In this document: positions 38,024 to 46,190 of the stretch, piece after piece
Position numbering within the stretch: position 1 is the first letter of the stretch
Layout: every line of letters starts with the position of its first letter
DNA from: an uncultured Synechococcaceae cyanobacterium
Lineage (GTDB): Bacteria; Cyanobacteriota; Cyanobacteriia; PCC-6307; Cyanobiaceae
Direction: 5' to 3'
Assembly: GCA_903907855.1 (NCBI GenBank)
Contig: CAIVPT010000130.1
Location: 1-55,304, forward strand
DNA length: 55,304 bases
Program-made: the position numbers and the translations under genes
The notes under the pieces: model-generated
The model's input: only the letters and a program-made list of their open reading frames with translations
Database searches by the model: none
What the model was told of the DNA's origin: nothing

Positions 38024-39837
38024 AGCACCCGCGCCCCGGCAAGGGTTCAGCACCCACCAGCTTCTGGCGCTTCAGCCTGCAGCACGAATGGATGGCCGGG
38101 GCCACCGCCGGCGCCCTGTTCATCGCCGCCGCCGCCCTCAGCCTGGAAACGCTCCGCAACCGCTCTCTGGCCCTGCAGCGGATCGAGGCCAACCGGGTGG
38201 AGCACCACCTGAACGTGCACCTGAACGAAGCCCTCGAGCAGCTCGACGCGTTCCTGAAGCGGCCCGCACAGGGCTGGCGGGAGGGGAGTTTGGTGCTGCT
38301 GCCCGCCTTCTCCGACCTCTACGAACTGGGGGACCAGAACGAGGTGCTGCAGGTGCTCAAGGCCACCCCCGACAGCCGGGTGTTTCCGGGCTTTTCCTTC
38401 GAGGGCACCCCGATCGGCCCCTATCTGCGTCAGCAGGAAGTGCCGCAACCCGACGGCACCACTCCGGTGATCCGCGGCATGGAGGACGAGAGGGCGAGCC
38501 TGTACGTGCACCGCCACATCCAGGGCCGGGCCCTGCTGGCCCGCATCGAACTGGGCTACGTCCGTGGCTTTCTGCAGCGCTACAGCGCCTTTTCGGGCAC
38601 CCCAACCCTGCTGGTGAGCCGCGATGGCTTCGTGATGATCTCGGGGGCCGAGGAACTGCAGATCTCGAGCCTCGATCTGCGCACAGACGCCGCCCGGAGC
38701 GGCAATCCCGAGCCGCTGTTGGCGGGCGAGCGCCTCTGGCGGCCGGTGATCTCCGACGGGCAGCAGCTGGGGGTGAAGATCATCACCCTGCTGCCGGAGG
38801 ACCATCTCGCCCCCTTCGAGCAGGTGCTGCTGAGCGCGGGGGGGGCCGTGCTCCTGCTCAGCGCCCTGGTGTTCTTCTGGAAAAACCGGCGACTGCGGCG
38901 CGAGCTGTTCACACCGGTGGGGCGCTTCGTCGAGCAGATCGAAGCCCAGGAGGAGAGGCTGCGCCTGGGGCTCCCCCCCTTGCCCAGCGCCTCCCCCGGC
39001 AGCGCAGGCTCCAGCCGCTTCGAAGAGCTGGCGGCGTTGCAAGGGAGCTTCGAGCGGCTGATCGAGACGCTGGCCGCCCGCGATCGCTCCCTGGGGGAAG
39101 CCCGCCGACGGGAGCAGCTCCAGGAGGAGCGGCAGCGGCTCGAGCTGCGCGACAAGCTCCACAGCAGCCTGATGGCCGCCACCATCGCCCACGAGATCAA
39201 CCTGCCCTTGAGCACGATCCGCATGCTCTGCCACCAGGCCAGCGAGAAGCTCCTCCACGGCGAGGCCCCCCTCGACATCGAGGCCCTGGTGCACGATTTG
39301 AGTGAGCAGAGCCAGCAGGTGAGCGGCGTGATCGAGAAGATGCGCATGCTGCTGCGCAACGTGCAAAGCGAAGCACACCCCACCGATCCGGTGGCGGTGT
39401 TGCAGGGCGCCTGCCTGGCGGTCAAACCGCTGCTGCGGCGGGATCGGGTGCAGCTGGAGGTGCGCGGGCTGGAGCCACCACCGGCCCTGCTGCTGCAGGG
39501 CGACGCCGTACCGCTGCAGATGGCGGTGAGCAATCTGCTGCGCAATGGCATCGAAGCGGCGGCCGAACGCCCCCCCGGCCAGCGCCACGTGCGGCTGGGG
39601 CTCGCGCGCGAACCGGGCGGCGTGGTGGTGGAGGTGGCCGACAGCGGCTCCGGTTTCCGGTTCGATCCCGAGGGGGACACCGTGTTGCACAGCGATAAGC
39701 CGGGGGGCAGCGGCCTGGGGTTGTTCGTGGTGCGGACCACCGTGGCCAACCACCGCGGCCGGCTCAGCTTCGGGCGTTGCCGGGAGCTGGGCGGGGCACA
39801 GGTGCGCCTGCACCTGCCCTTGGAGGGGCAGCCATGA
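38020..39837 (+). CDS. Transmembrane sensor histidine kinase, FixL/DctB-like core
   Basis: The product has 605 residues. Two membrane helices at about 24-42 and 268-288 enclose a periplasmic domain of some 225 residues. A coiled region at 330-380 leads to the acceptor His at 391 in ATIAHEINLPLSTIRML. The ATPase part shows NLLRNGIEAA near 505, DSGSGF near 541, and GGSGLGLFVV near 562. The HEIN-PL type H-box is used by FixL- and DctB-like kinases. The ATG overlaps the binding-protein stop, and the stop overlaps the regulator start (both ATGA), so the three proteins are made together. The signal is presumably the binding protein or its ligand. Confidence 0.88.
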   Translation: MKHPRPGKGSAPTSFWRFSLQHEWMAGATAGALFIAAAALSLETLRNRSLALQRIEANRVEHHLNVHLNEALEQLDAFLKRPAQGWREGSLVLLPAFSDLYELGDQNEVLQVLKATPDSRVFPGFSFEGTPIGPYLRQQEVPQPDGTTPVIRGMEDERASLYVHRHIQGRALLARIELGYVRGFLQRYSAFSGTPTLLVSRDGFVMISGAEELQISSLDLRTDAARSGNPEPLLAGERLWRPVISDGQQLGVKIITLLPEDHLAPFEQVLLSAGGAVLLLSALVFFWKNRRLRRELFTPVGRFVEQIEAQEERLRLGLPPLPSASPGSAGSSRFEELAALQGSFERLIETLAARDRSLGEARRREQLQEERQRLELRDKLHSSLMAATIAHEINLPLSTIRMLCHQASEKLLHGEAPLDIEALVHDLSEQSQQVSGVIEKMRMLLRNVQSEAHPTDPVAVLQGACLAVKPLLRRDRVQLEVRGLEPPPALLLQGDAVPLQMAVSNLLRNGIEAAAERPPGQRHVRLGLAREPGGVVVEVADSGSGFRFDPEGDTVLHSDKPGGSGLGLFVVRTTVANHRGRLSFGRCRELGGAQVRLHLPLEGQP

Positions 39838-40427
39838 ACACCGCCCCGATCGCACCAGTCCTGACCTGCGTGGTGGTGGAAGACCAGCGGATGTTCCTGC
39901 AGATGCTGGTGGTGATGCTGCGTTCCCTCCCCGGTCTGGAGGTGGTGGCCACCGCCACCACGGCGGCGGAGGGGATCGAGGCCTGCGAGACGCTGGCACC
40001 CGACCTGCTCCTGCTCGATCTGACCCTGCCGGATGAGAACGGCCTGGCGGTGGCGCTGGCGCTGGGGCGCGTCAACCCGGAGGCCCGGCTGATCGTGCTC
40101 TCGGCTGCCGCCAGCAGCTTTGTCTGCGACAGCGCCATGCAACCGATGCTGCACGCCGTGGTCGACAAGATCGATGCCTGCGAGGCCCTCACCACCGAGA
40201 TCGGCGAGCTGCTAGGGGAGAGGTTCGACAAGCCGGCGCCGCTCACGGCCCGGGAGGAGGAGGTGCTGCGACTGATCGGCCAGGGGTTCAGCAATGGCCA
40301 GATCGCCGAGCGCCTCACCCTCTCGGTGCACACGGTGGGAACGCACCGGCGCAACATCAGCGGCAAGCTGGGGCTGCGGGGGGCCGAGCTGGTCCGCCAT
40401 GCCACCCTGTGGCAGATACGGAGCTGA
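39834..40427 (+). CDS. Response regulator, receiver plus LuxR-type DNA-binding domain
   Basis: The product has 197 residues. Receiver residues are present: acidic pair Glu16-Asp17 (VVVEDQRMFL), phospho-acceptor Asp62 (LLLLDLTLPDENG), Ser90 and Lys112 (VVDKIDA). The output domain is LTAREEEVLRLIGQGFSNGQ, then AERLTLSVHTVGTHRRNI, the LuxR/FixJ helix-turn-helix. The start was set by the ATGA overlap with the kinase gene. It is the natural partner of that kinase. The target genes are unknown; the next gene downstream is ppk. Confidence 0.9.
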   Translation: MNTAPIAPVLTCVVVEDQRMFLQMLVVMLRSLPGLEVVATATTAAEGIEACETLAPDLLLLDLTLPDENGLAVALALGRVNPEARLIVLSAAASSFVCDSAMQPMLHAVVDKIDACEALTTEIGELLGERFDKPAPLTAREEEVLRLIGQGFSNGQIAERLTLSVHTVGTHRRNISGKLGLRGAELVRHATLWQIRS

Positions 40428-40435
40428 CGCCGGTG

Positions 40436-40453
40436 CTGTCGCCGGGACGACAG
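40436..40453 (+). terminator. Small hairpin after the response regulator gene
   Basis: CTGTCG pairs with CGACAG across a six-nucleotide loop, 9 nt past the stop. There is no T-run, so a terminator role is only possible. Confidence 0.25.
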
Positions 40454-40503
40454 GTGGGCATTGCTACGGTTTCGGCCCTGAGTCCAGCGTTGACGGCTAA
40501 CCC

Positions 40504-42720
40504 ATGAGCAGCGGATCCAGAACGAGCGGATCCCAGAGCAGCGGGGGCTCGGGCGGCACGGCAGGCGAACCCAGGCCTGCGCTAGAGGCTGACCTCTACA
40601 TCAACCGCGAGCTGAGCTGGCTGGCCTTCAACCACCGGGTGCTGGCCCAGGCGCTCAACGAATACACCCCCCTGCTGGAGCAGGCGAAGTTCAGCGCCAT
40701 TTTCAGCAACAACCTCGATGAGTTCTTCATGGTGCGGGTGGCCTCGCTCAAGTCGCAGCTGGAGGCCGGCGTCACCAGCCGCAGCGACGACGGCCTCACG
40801 CCGCTGGAGCAGCTGGAGGCAATCCAGCAGAGACTGCGCCCCCTGCTGGAGCTGCAGCAACAGCATTACCGCTATTCGCTCAAGAGTCACCTGGCCGAAT
40901 ATGGCGTATACCTGCTCGATTACCAACGGCTCAACAAGCGGCAGAAAAGCTGGGCGGATGAAACGTTCCGCACCTCAATCTTCCCGGTGCTGACGCCGCT
41001 GGCGGTGGATCCGGCCCACCCCTTCCCGTTCATGAGCAACCTCAGCCTGAACGTGGCGGCCCTGATCCGCGACCCCGACACCGGCCAGCAGCAGTTCGCG
41101 CGGGTGAAGGTGCCGCAGAAGACCCTGCCGCGCTTCGTGCCGATCCCCACCGAGATGTGCGAGCGCCATCCGCGGCCCGTGTTTGTGGCGGTGCCGCTGG
41201 AGCAACTGGTGGCCTTCAACCTGCATCTTCTCTTCCCCGGCATGGTGATCGAGGGGCATTACTTCTTCCGCGTCACCCGCGATGCCGACCTGGAACTGCG
41301 TGACCTGGAGGCCGACGACCTGATGGAGGCCCTGCAGGAGGGGCTGCGCAAGCGGCGCATGGGGGGGGAAGTGGTGCGGCTGGAGGTGGCCGACGAGATG
41401 CCCGAGGAGGTGGTGCAGCTGCTGATGGAGGGCCTGGAGGTGGAGCCCGAAGACCTGTACCGCATCAATGGTCCGCTGGGCCTCGACGACCTGATGAGTC
41501 TGCTGGCGATCCCTTTGCCCGAGCTCAAGGATCCGCCCTGGAAAGGGCGAACGGTGTCGGCCCTGGCGCGGGCACAGAAGAGCCTGCTGGAGGATGGCTC
41601 GATCAAGGAAGAGGAATTCGAGAGCATCTTCCGCGTGCTGCGCCGTCGCGACGTGCTGTTGCACCACCCCTACGACCTGTTCGCCACCTCGGTGGAGGAA
41701 TTTCTGAACCAGGCGGCCGACGACCCAGCCGTGCTGGCAATCAAGATGACCCTCTACCGCACCTCAAAGGATTCGCCGGTGGTTGGGGCGTTGATTCGCG
41801 CCGCCGAAAACGGCAAGCAGGTGATGGCGCTGGTGGAGCTCAAGGCCCGCTTCGACGAGGACAACAACATCCAGTGGGCTCGCCAGCTGGAGCGCTCAGG
41901 GGTGCACGTGGTGTACGGCGTGCTCGGCCTCAAGACCCACACCAAGGTGACGCTGGTGGTACGACGTGAGAAGGAGAGGCTGCGCAGCTACGCCCACATC
42001 GGCACCGGCAACTACAACTCCCGCACCTCAAGCCTCTACACCGATCTTGGCCTCCTCACCGCCCGCGAAGAGTTCGGCCAAGACCTGGTGGAACTGTTCA
42101 ATTACCTCACCGGCTTCTCCAAGCAGCAGAGTTTCCGCAAGCTGCTGGTGGCGCCGGTGACCCTGCGCCGTGGCATGGAGGCCCTGATCCGTCGCGAGAT
42201 CGAGCATGCCCAGGCGGGCCAGGGCGGCCATATCCGGGCCAAGATGAATGCCCTGGTGGATCCGGCGATCATCGCGCTGCTCTACGAGGCCTCCCAGGCC
42301 GGCGTGCGCATCGAGCTGGTGATCCGCGGCATGTGTTCGCTGCGGCCGGGGCTGCCGGGGGTGAGCGAAAACATCTCGGTGCTCAGCGTGATCGGACGCT
42401 TCCTCGAACATTCGCGTGTGTTCTGGTTTGCCAATGCTGGTGAGCCGGAAATGTTCCTCGGCAGCGCCGACTGGATGCCGCGCAATCTCGATCGCCGCGT
42501 GGAAGCCGTGGCACCGGTGGAAGACGAAAGCCTGCGCCGCCAGCTGGAGAAACTGATGCTTCTTTATCTAGAGGACACCACGGCCTGGGTGATGCACAGC
42601 GATGGGCAGTTCAGCCAGCGGCAGCCGGAGGGGGAGCAGAACTCGGCGCAGGCGGCGCTCATGGAGCGTTGGCGCACCGGCCTGGGGGGTGAGGCATCGC
42701 CCGCGACCGCCACAAGGTAA
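40504..42720 (+). CDS. ppk: Polyphosphate kinase 1
   Basis: The product has 738 residues. It polymerises ATP gamma-phosphate into polyphosphate. N-domain INRELSWLAFNHRVLAQA and FSNNLDEFFMVRVASLK are clear. Catalytic-domain segments include IKMTLYRTSKDSPVV, ARFDEDNNIQWARQLE, and the two His residues in LGLKTHTKVT (the phospho-His region) and RFLEHSRVFWFAN. It is intact and of usual length. The Ser/Gly-rich first 25 residues are not conserved, so a later start is conceivable, but the ATG at 40504 is the best available. No clear Pho box is seen upstream. Confidence 0.95.
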   Translation: MSSGSRTSGSQSSGGSGGTAGEPRPALEADLYINRELSWLAFNHRVLAQALNEYTPLLEQAKFSAIFSNNLDEFFMVRVASLKSQLEAGVTSRSDDGLTPLEQLEAIQQRLRPLLELQQQHYRYSLKSHLAEYGVYLLDYQRLNKRQKSWADETFRTSIFPVLTPLAVDPAHPFPFMSNLSLNVAALIRDPDTGQQQFARVKVPQKTLPRFVPIPTEMCERHPRPVFVAVPLEQLVAFNLHLLFPGMVIEGHYFFRVTRDADLELRDLEADDLMEALQEGLRKRRMGGEVVRLEVADEMPEEVVQLLMEGLEVEPEDLYRINGPLGLDDLMSLLAIPLPELKDPPWKGRTVSALARAQKSLLEDGSIKEEEFESIFRVLRRRDVLLHHPYDLFATSVEEFLNQAADDPAVLAIKMTLYRTSKDSPVVGALIRAAENGKQVMALVELKARFDEDNNIQWARQLERSGVHVVYGVLGLKTHTKVTLVVRREKERLRSYAHIGTGNYNSRTSSLYTDLGLLTAREEFGQDLVELFNYLTGFSKQQSFRKLLVAPVTLRRGMEALIRREIEHAQAGQGGHIRAKMNALVDPAIIALLYEASQAGVRIELVIRGMCSLRPGLPGVSENISVLSVIGRFLEHSRVFWFANAGEPEMFLGSADWMPRNLDRRVEAVAPVEDESLRRQLEKLMLLYLEDTTAWVMHSDGQFSQRQPEGEQNSAQAALMERWRTGLGGEASPATATR

Positions 42721-42757
42721 CCACCACCACAGAAGGACAGATTGACGAGCGGCAGTA

Positions 42758-42778
42758 CAGGAAATCTTCGGTTTCCTG
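42758..42778 (+). terminator. Hairpin between ppk and the sigma factor gene
   Basis: CAGGAAA pairs with TTTCCTG across a seven-nucleotide loop (TCTTCGG), 38 nt past the ppk stop. No T-tract follows. It may end the ppk transcript or lie upstream of the sigma promoter. Confidence 0.3.
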
Positions 42779-42781
42779 ACG

Positions 42782-42808
42782 TTGACCGGGCTGCTTCAGT
42801 GCTAACGT
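42782..42808 (+). promoter_or_regulatory. Candidate promoter of the group 2 sigma factor gene
   Basis: TTGACC (42782-42787) is followed after 15 nt by TAACGT (42803-42808). The spacing is short by two, but both boxes are good. A GGAGG ribosome site lies at 42825-42829, before the start codon. Confidence 0.35.
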
Positions 42809-42838
42809 CCGGCCAAATTCAATCGGAGGCCTGGGGTG

Positions 42839-43852
42839 ATGGGGACACCTCTGCATTCCGCTCCCACCGGACAGGGCTCTGCCCTTTCGGCCGGTGGTGA
42901 GCCTAGGGCGTCACGCCCTGCCCGTGCTATGTCTGCGGCGCAGCGATCTGCGGCCCGCAACAACGGTCGTGTCAGCGCTGATTCGATCGGTTGGTATTTG
43001 AGCACCATCGGCCGCGTGCCGCTGCTCACCCCTGCCGAAGAAATCGAACTGGCCCATCACGTGCAGTGTGGCAAGCGCCTGCTGGAGACCCCAGCGGAGC
43101 AGCGCACGCCCAAGCAGAATCGACAGATCCGGATGGGCCAGCGTGCCCGCGACCGGATGATGGCCGCCAACCTTCGCTTGGTGGTGAGCGTGGCGAAGAA
43201 GTACCAGAACCAGGGCCTGGAGCTGCTGGATCTGGTGCAGGAGGGGGCGATTGGCCTGGAGCGTGCGGTCGACAAATTCGACCCGGCGATGGGCTACAAA
43301 TTTTCCACCTATGCCTACTGGTGGATCCGCCAGGGAATGACGCGGGCGATTGACAACAGCGCCCGCACCATCCGCCTGCCGATCCACATCAGCGAGAAAC
43401 TCTCCAAGATGCGCCGGGTGAGCCGCGAGCTCTCCCATCGCCTCGGCCGCCAGCCCAATCGGCTCGAGCTGGCCCATGCCCTCGGCATGGCTCCAGAGGA
43501 GCTGGAGGAATTGATCTCGCAGAGCGCCCCCTGCGCCTCCCTCGATGCCCATGCCCGGGGCGAGGAGGATCGCAGCACCCTCGGGGAACTGATCGCCGAC
43601 CCGGCCAGTGGCGAACATTTCGACTCGATGGACCGCCATCTGCAGAAGGAACACCTCGGCACCTGGCTGGCCCAGCTCAACGAACGGGAGCAGAAGATCC
43701 TCAAGCTGCGCTTCGGCCTGGAGGGCACCGAACCCCTCACCCTTGCCGAGATCGGCCGCCAGATCAACGTCTCCCGCGAACGGGTGCGGCAGCTGGAGGC
43801 CAAAGCGATCATGAAACTGCGGCTGATGAGTTCCCTGCAGCAGGCCGCCTGA
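42839..43852 (+). CDS. Group 2 RNA polymerase sigma-70 factor
   Basis: The product has 337 residues. Region 1.2 is DSIGWYLSTIGRVPLLTPAE, region 2 is NLRLVVSVAKKYQNQGLELL through YKFSTYAYWWIRQGMTRAID, region 3 starts IRLPIHISEKLSKMRR, and region 4 ends with EIGRQINVSRERVRQLEAK. The short N-terminus (no long region 1.1) and length match the group 2 sigma factors (SigB/C/D/E type) used for stress, nitrogen and circadian responses in cyanobacteria. ATG at 42839 and GTG at 42836 are both possible behind the GGAGG. Which member it is cannot be told by eye. Confidence 0.93.
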   Translation: MGTPLHSAPTGQGSALSAGGEPRASRPARAMSAAQRSAARNNGRVSADSIGWYLSTIGRVPLLTPAEEIELAHHVQCGKRLLETPAEQRTPKQNRQIRMGQRARDRMMAANLRLVVSVAKKYQNQGLELLDLVQEGAIGLERAVDKFDPAMGYKFSTYAYWWIRQGMTRAIDNSARTIRLPIHISEKLSKMRRVSRELSHRLGRQPNRLELAHALGMAPEELEELISQSAPCASLDAHARGEEDRSTLGELIADPASGEHFDSMDRHLQKEHLGTWLAQLNEREQKILKLRFGLEGTEPLTLAEIGRQINVSRERVRQLEAKAIMKLRLMSSLQQAA

Positions 43853-43871
43853 GACCCTGCCCTCCCCCCGC

Positions 43872-44534
43872 TTGATTCCCCAGCTCCTCGGCATGGCCGC
43901 CGTCGGCGGCTGGCTCGCCCTGCTCGGCGCCCTGGCCCTGGCGGTGCGCGCCCGCTGGCCGCAGGAGCGGGAGTGGAGCCGCAAGCTGGTGCACATCGGC
44001 GCCGGCGCCGTGTTGCCGATCGCCTGGGTGGCGGGGATCGAGCGGGCGATCGCCGTCCCCTGCGCGGCGCTGGTGACCCTGCTGGCCCTGCTCAACCACC
44101 GCCGGCGGGTGCTGCCGGCGATTGAAGACATCGACCGCCCCAGCTACGGCACCGTCGGCTATGGCGCGTCGATCACCCTGCTGCTGTGGGTCGGCTGGCC
44201 CCATCAGGCCGCCGCGGCCTGCGCCGGTGTGCTGGTGATGGCGCTGGGGGATGGCCTTGCGGGGCTGATCGGGCCGATGCGAGCGAGCCCCAGCTGGCTG
44301 GTGCTGGGGCAGCGTCGCTCCCTGCTCGGCACGGGCGTGATGGCGCTGGCGAGCCTGGCGGCGCTGGCGGGCCTGGCGGCGTTCTGCCGGGCCCAGGGGC
44401 TGGCGGCGCCCTCCGCGGCCGAGCTGGTGGCGATCGGGGCGAGTGCAACGCTGCTGGAGCAGGTGGCCTTCGCCGGGATCGACAACCTCACGGTGCCGCT
44501 GGCGGTGGCGGCCCTGTGGCAGCGGCTGGCCTGA
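43872..44534 (+). CDS. Phytol/dolichol kinase-like membrane protein
   Basis: The product has 220 residues and about six membrane helices. The motif REWSRKLVHIGAGAVLPIAW and the ALGDGLAGLIG segment with its Asp are shared with VTE5-type phytol kinases and CTP-dependent dolichol kinases. It may phosphorylate phytol recovered from chlorophyll for tocopherol or chlorophyll recycling; that is inference from the family. The start is TTG at 43872, 19 nt after the sigma gene; ATG at 43893 is the alternative. Confidence 0.8.
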   Translation: MIPQLLGMAAVGGWLALLGALALAVRARWPQEREWSRKLVHIGAGAVLPIAWVAGIERAIAVPCAALVTLLALLNHRRRVLPAIEDIDRPSYGTVGYGASITLLLWVGWPHQAAAACAGVLVMALGDGLAGLIGPMRASPSWLVLGQRRSLLGTGVMALASLAALAGLAAFCRAQGLAAPSAAELVAIGASATLLEQVAFAGIDNLTVPLAVAALWQRLA

Positions 44535-44542
44535 GGAGGTCG

Positions 44543-44905
44543 TCAGACCCGTAGGAGGGATTCGCAGCGGCGCGTCCAGTCGCGCTGGGTGCCCAGGGCC
44601 GCCACCAGGAGGCGGTCGGCGGGTTCATCGCGCAGGCGGAGCTGCCACTGGCGAATCAGGTCGGCCCGCTCCATCCACACATCGAGAATGGTTCGCTGGA
44701 TGCCCTCGAGTTCCCAGCTGCGCTGACGGGCGGTGTCGAGGGCCCAGGCCAACAGCTCATCGAGGGTGAAGGGGCGGAAGCCGGCGAAGGCGGGGCCGCG
44801 GAGGCCGCCGGCGCCATCCTCAGCGCCACCCGCCCCACTCTGTTGCTCGAGGTAGAAGAGCTGGAGGGGGTCGGATAAACCGCAGAATTGAATCAGATAG
44901 GTCAT
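44543..44905 (-). CDS. Small protein of unknown function with a regulated-looking leader
   Basis: The product has 120 residues, opening MTYLIQFCGLSDPLQLFYLE, then a Gly/Ala-rich variable stretch and FRPFTLDELLAWALDTARQR, then IQRTILDVWMERADLIRQW. It is mostly helical and lacks a signal peptide or catalytic motif; I do not recognise the family. The ATG at 44905 was chosen over one six codons earlier. Its 157-nt leader holds a CIRCE-like inverted repeat and a second palindrome (listed separately), which would make it a stress-responsive gene if functional. It is convergent with the phytol-kinase-like gene, 8 nt between. Confidence 0.65.
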   Translation of the reverse strand: MTYLIQFCGLSDPLQLFYLEQQSGAGGAEDGAGGLRGPAFAGFRPFTLDELLAWALDTARQRSWELEGIQRTILDVWMERADLIRQWQLRLRDEPADRLLVAALGTQRDWTRRCESLLRV

Positions 44906-44964
44906 GGCCGAGGCCTTCTCCAACCGGAAGGACGCTCAGGGTAGACAGCGGGAGCCCGGCCACT

Positions 44965-44977
44965 GTTCACAGAGAAC
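44965..44977. promoter_or_regulatory. Short palindrome GTTC-N5-GAAC in the leader of the 44543-44905 gene
   Basis: GTTCACAGAGAAC is a 4+5+4 inverted repeat, extended by one more matching base pair (T/A) at each side. It could be an operator for an unidentified regulator. It does not match the cyanobacterial LexA box. Confidence 0.25.
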
Positions 44978-45019
44978 AACAGGCCCAAATCCGTCGCAAA
45001 GCGAGGCTTTGTTGACAAT

Positions 45020-45046
45020 TTGGCAGTCTCACTTCGCGAGTGCCAA
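45020..45046. promoter_or_regulatory. CIRCE-like inverted repeat (HrcA operator-like)
   Basis: TTGGCAGTC, nine nucleotides, GAGTGCCAA. The arms are complementary at eight of nine positions, and the 9-9-9 layout is that of CIRCE (TTAGCACTC-N9-GAGTGCTAA). The right arm differs from CIRCE at one base and the left at two. A TTGACA lies at 45012-45017 on the plus strand. The first start codon on the minus strand is 114 nt downstream. Confidence 0.45.
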
Positions 45047-45062
45047 CTATGCGGCTTCCCCC

Positions 45063-46136
45063 TCAGACCGCCGCCAGCTCCCGGGAGCGGGCCGTGCGCA
45101 CCGCCTCCGCGAGCTCCTCCAGCAAGGCCAGGGTGGTGGGCAGGTCGAGGCAGGCATCGGTGATGCTCTGGCCGTAGGTGAGCGAGGAGAGGTCGGCGGG
45201 GATTTTCTGGCTGCCGGCCACCAGATGGCTCTCGATCATCACGCCCATCACCTGGCGCGAACCTCCGGCCACCTGGGCGGCGATGGAGCGGAGCACGTCC
45301 GCCTGACGGCGGTAGTCCTTGTTGGAGTTGCCGTGGCTGCAATCCACCATCAGCCGTGGCGGCAGACCCTCCCGCGCCAGCTGGGCGGAGGCCGCCTCGA
45401 TCGCCTCGGGCTCGTAATTGGGGCCGCCCTTGCCGCCCCGCAGCACCAGGTGGCCATCGGGGTTGCCGGTGGTGCTCACGATCGCCGCGTGGCCCTCGGC
45501 ATTGATGCCCAGAAAATGATGGGGCCGGGCCGCGGCCTCCATGGCGTTGATCGCGGTGGTGGCACTGCCATCGGTGCCGTTCTTGAAGCCGATCGGCATC
45601 GACAGCCCGGAGGCCATCTCGCGGTGCGTCTGGCTTTCGGTGGTGCGGGCACCGATCGCGGTCCAGCTGATCAGATCGGCGATGTACTGGGGCACCACCG
45701 GATCGAGCAGTTCGGTGGCGGCCGGCAGATTGCGCTCGGCCAGGTGCAGCAGCAGGGCCCGGGCCCGCCGCAGACCGGTGTTGATGTCGTAGCTGCCGTC
45801 GAGGTGGGGGTCGTTGATCAGACCCTTCCAGCCCACCGTGGTGCGGGGCTTCTCGAAATAGACGCGCATCACCACCTCGAGATCCTCGCGATGGCGGTGA
45901 TGGGCGGCGGCGATCGCTTCGGCGTACTCGCGGGCCGCGTCGACGTCATGCACCGAGCACGGACCCACGATCACCAGCAGACGGGTATCGCCGGCGTGGA
46001 GGATCGCCTTGATCCGCTCGCGGGCCTGCTGCACGGTGCGAGCACCGGCTTCGCTGATCGGCAGCTCGCGGTGCAGCGCCGCCGGGGGCACGAGCGGCCG
46101 GGTCTCCACCACGTGGAGGTCGGAGGTGGGGATCAT
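45063..46136 (-). CDS. aroG: 3-deoxy-7-phosphoheptulonate synthase, class I (AroG-type)
   Basis: The product has 357 residues. It condenses PEP and erythrose 4-phosphate, the first step of the shikimate pathway. Diagnostic segments are LLVIVGPCSVHDVDAAREYA, VMRVYFEKPRTTVGWKGL, SDGLSMPIGFKNGT-like ASGLSMPIGFKNGTDGS, and VDCSHGNSNKDYRRQ. The ATG at 46136 begins MIPTSDLHVVETRPL. Feedback type cannot be told. The small unknown gene follows on the same strand. Confidence 0.95.
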   Translation of the reverse strand: MIPTSDLHVVETRPLVPPAALHRELPISEAGARTVQQARERIKAILHAGDTRLLVIVGPCSVHDVDAAREYAEAIAAAHHRHREDLEVVMRVYFEKPRTTVGWKGLINDPHLDGSYDINTGLRRARALLLHLAERNLPAATELLDPVVPQYIADLISWTAIGARTTESQTHREMASGLSMPIGFKNGTDGSATTAINAMEAAARPHHFLGINAEGHAAIVSTTGNPDGHLVLRGGKGGPNYEPEAIEAASAQLAREGLPPRLMVDCSHGNSNKDYRRQADVLRSIAAQVAGGSRQVMGVMIESHLVAGSQKIPADLSSLTYGQSITDACLDLPTTLALLEELAEAVRTARSRELAAV

Positions 46137-46190
46137 GGACCGGCGGCGCAAAACGACAGCAGACGAACCAGCCTAGGAGCGCCCGGCCCT

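Noticed and set aside
40428-40503. A Pho box upstream of ppk
   Set aside because: Only a single GCTAACCC-like half is present near 40495, without the tandem 8-bp repeats expected of cyanobacterial Pho boxes.
44965-44977. GTTC-N5-GAAC as a LexA (SOS) box
   Set aside because: The cyanobacterial LexA box has a different core (AGTAC...GTACT type), and the neighbouring genes are not SOS genes. It is kept only as an unassigned palindrome.
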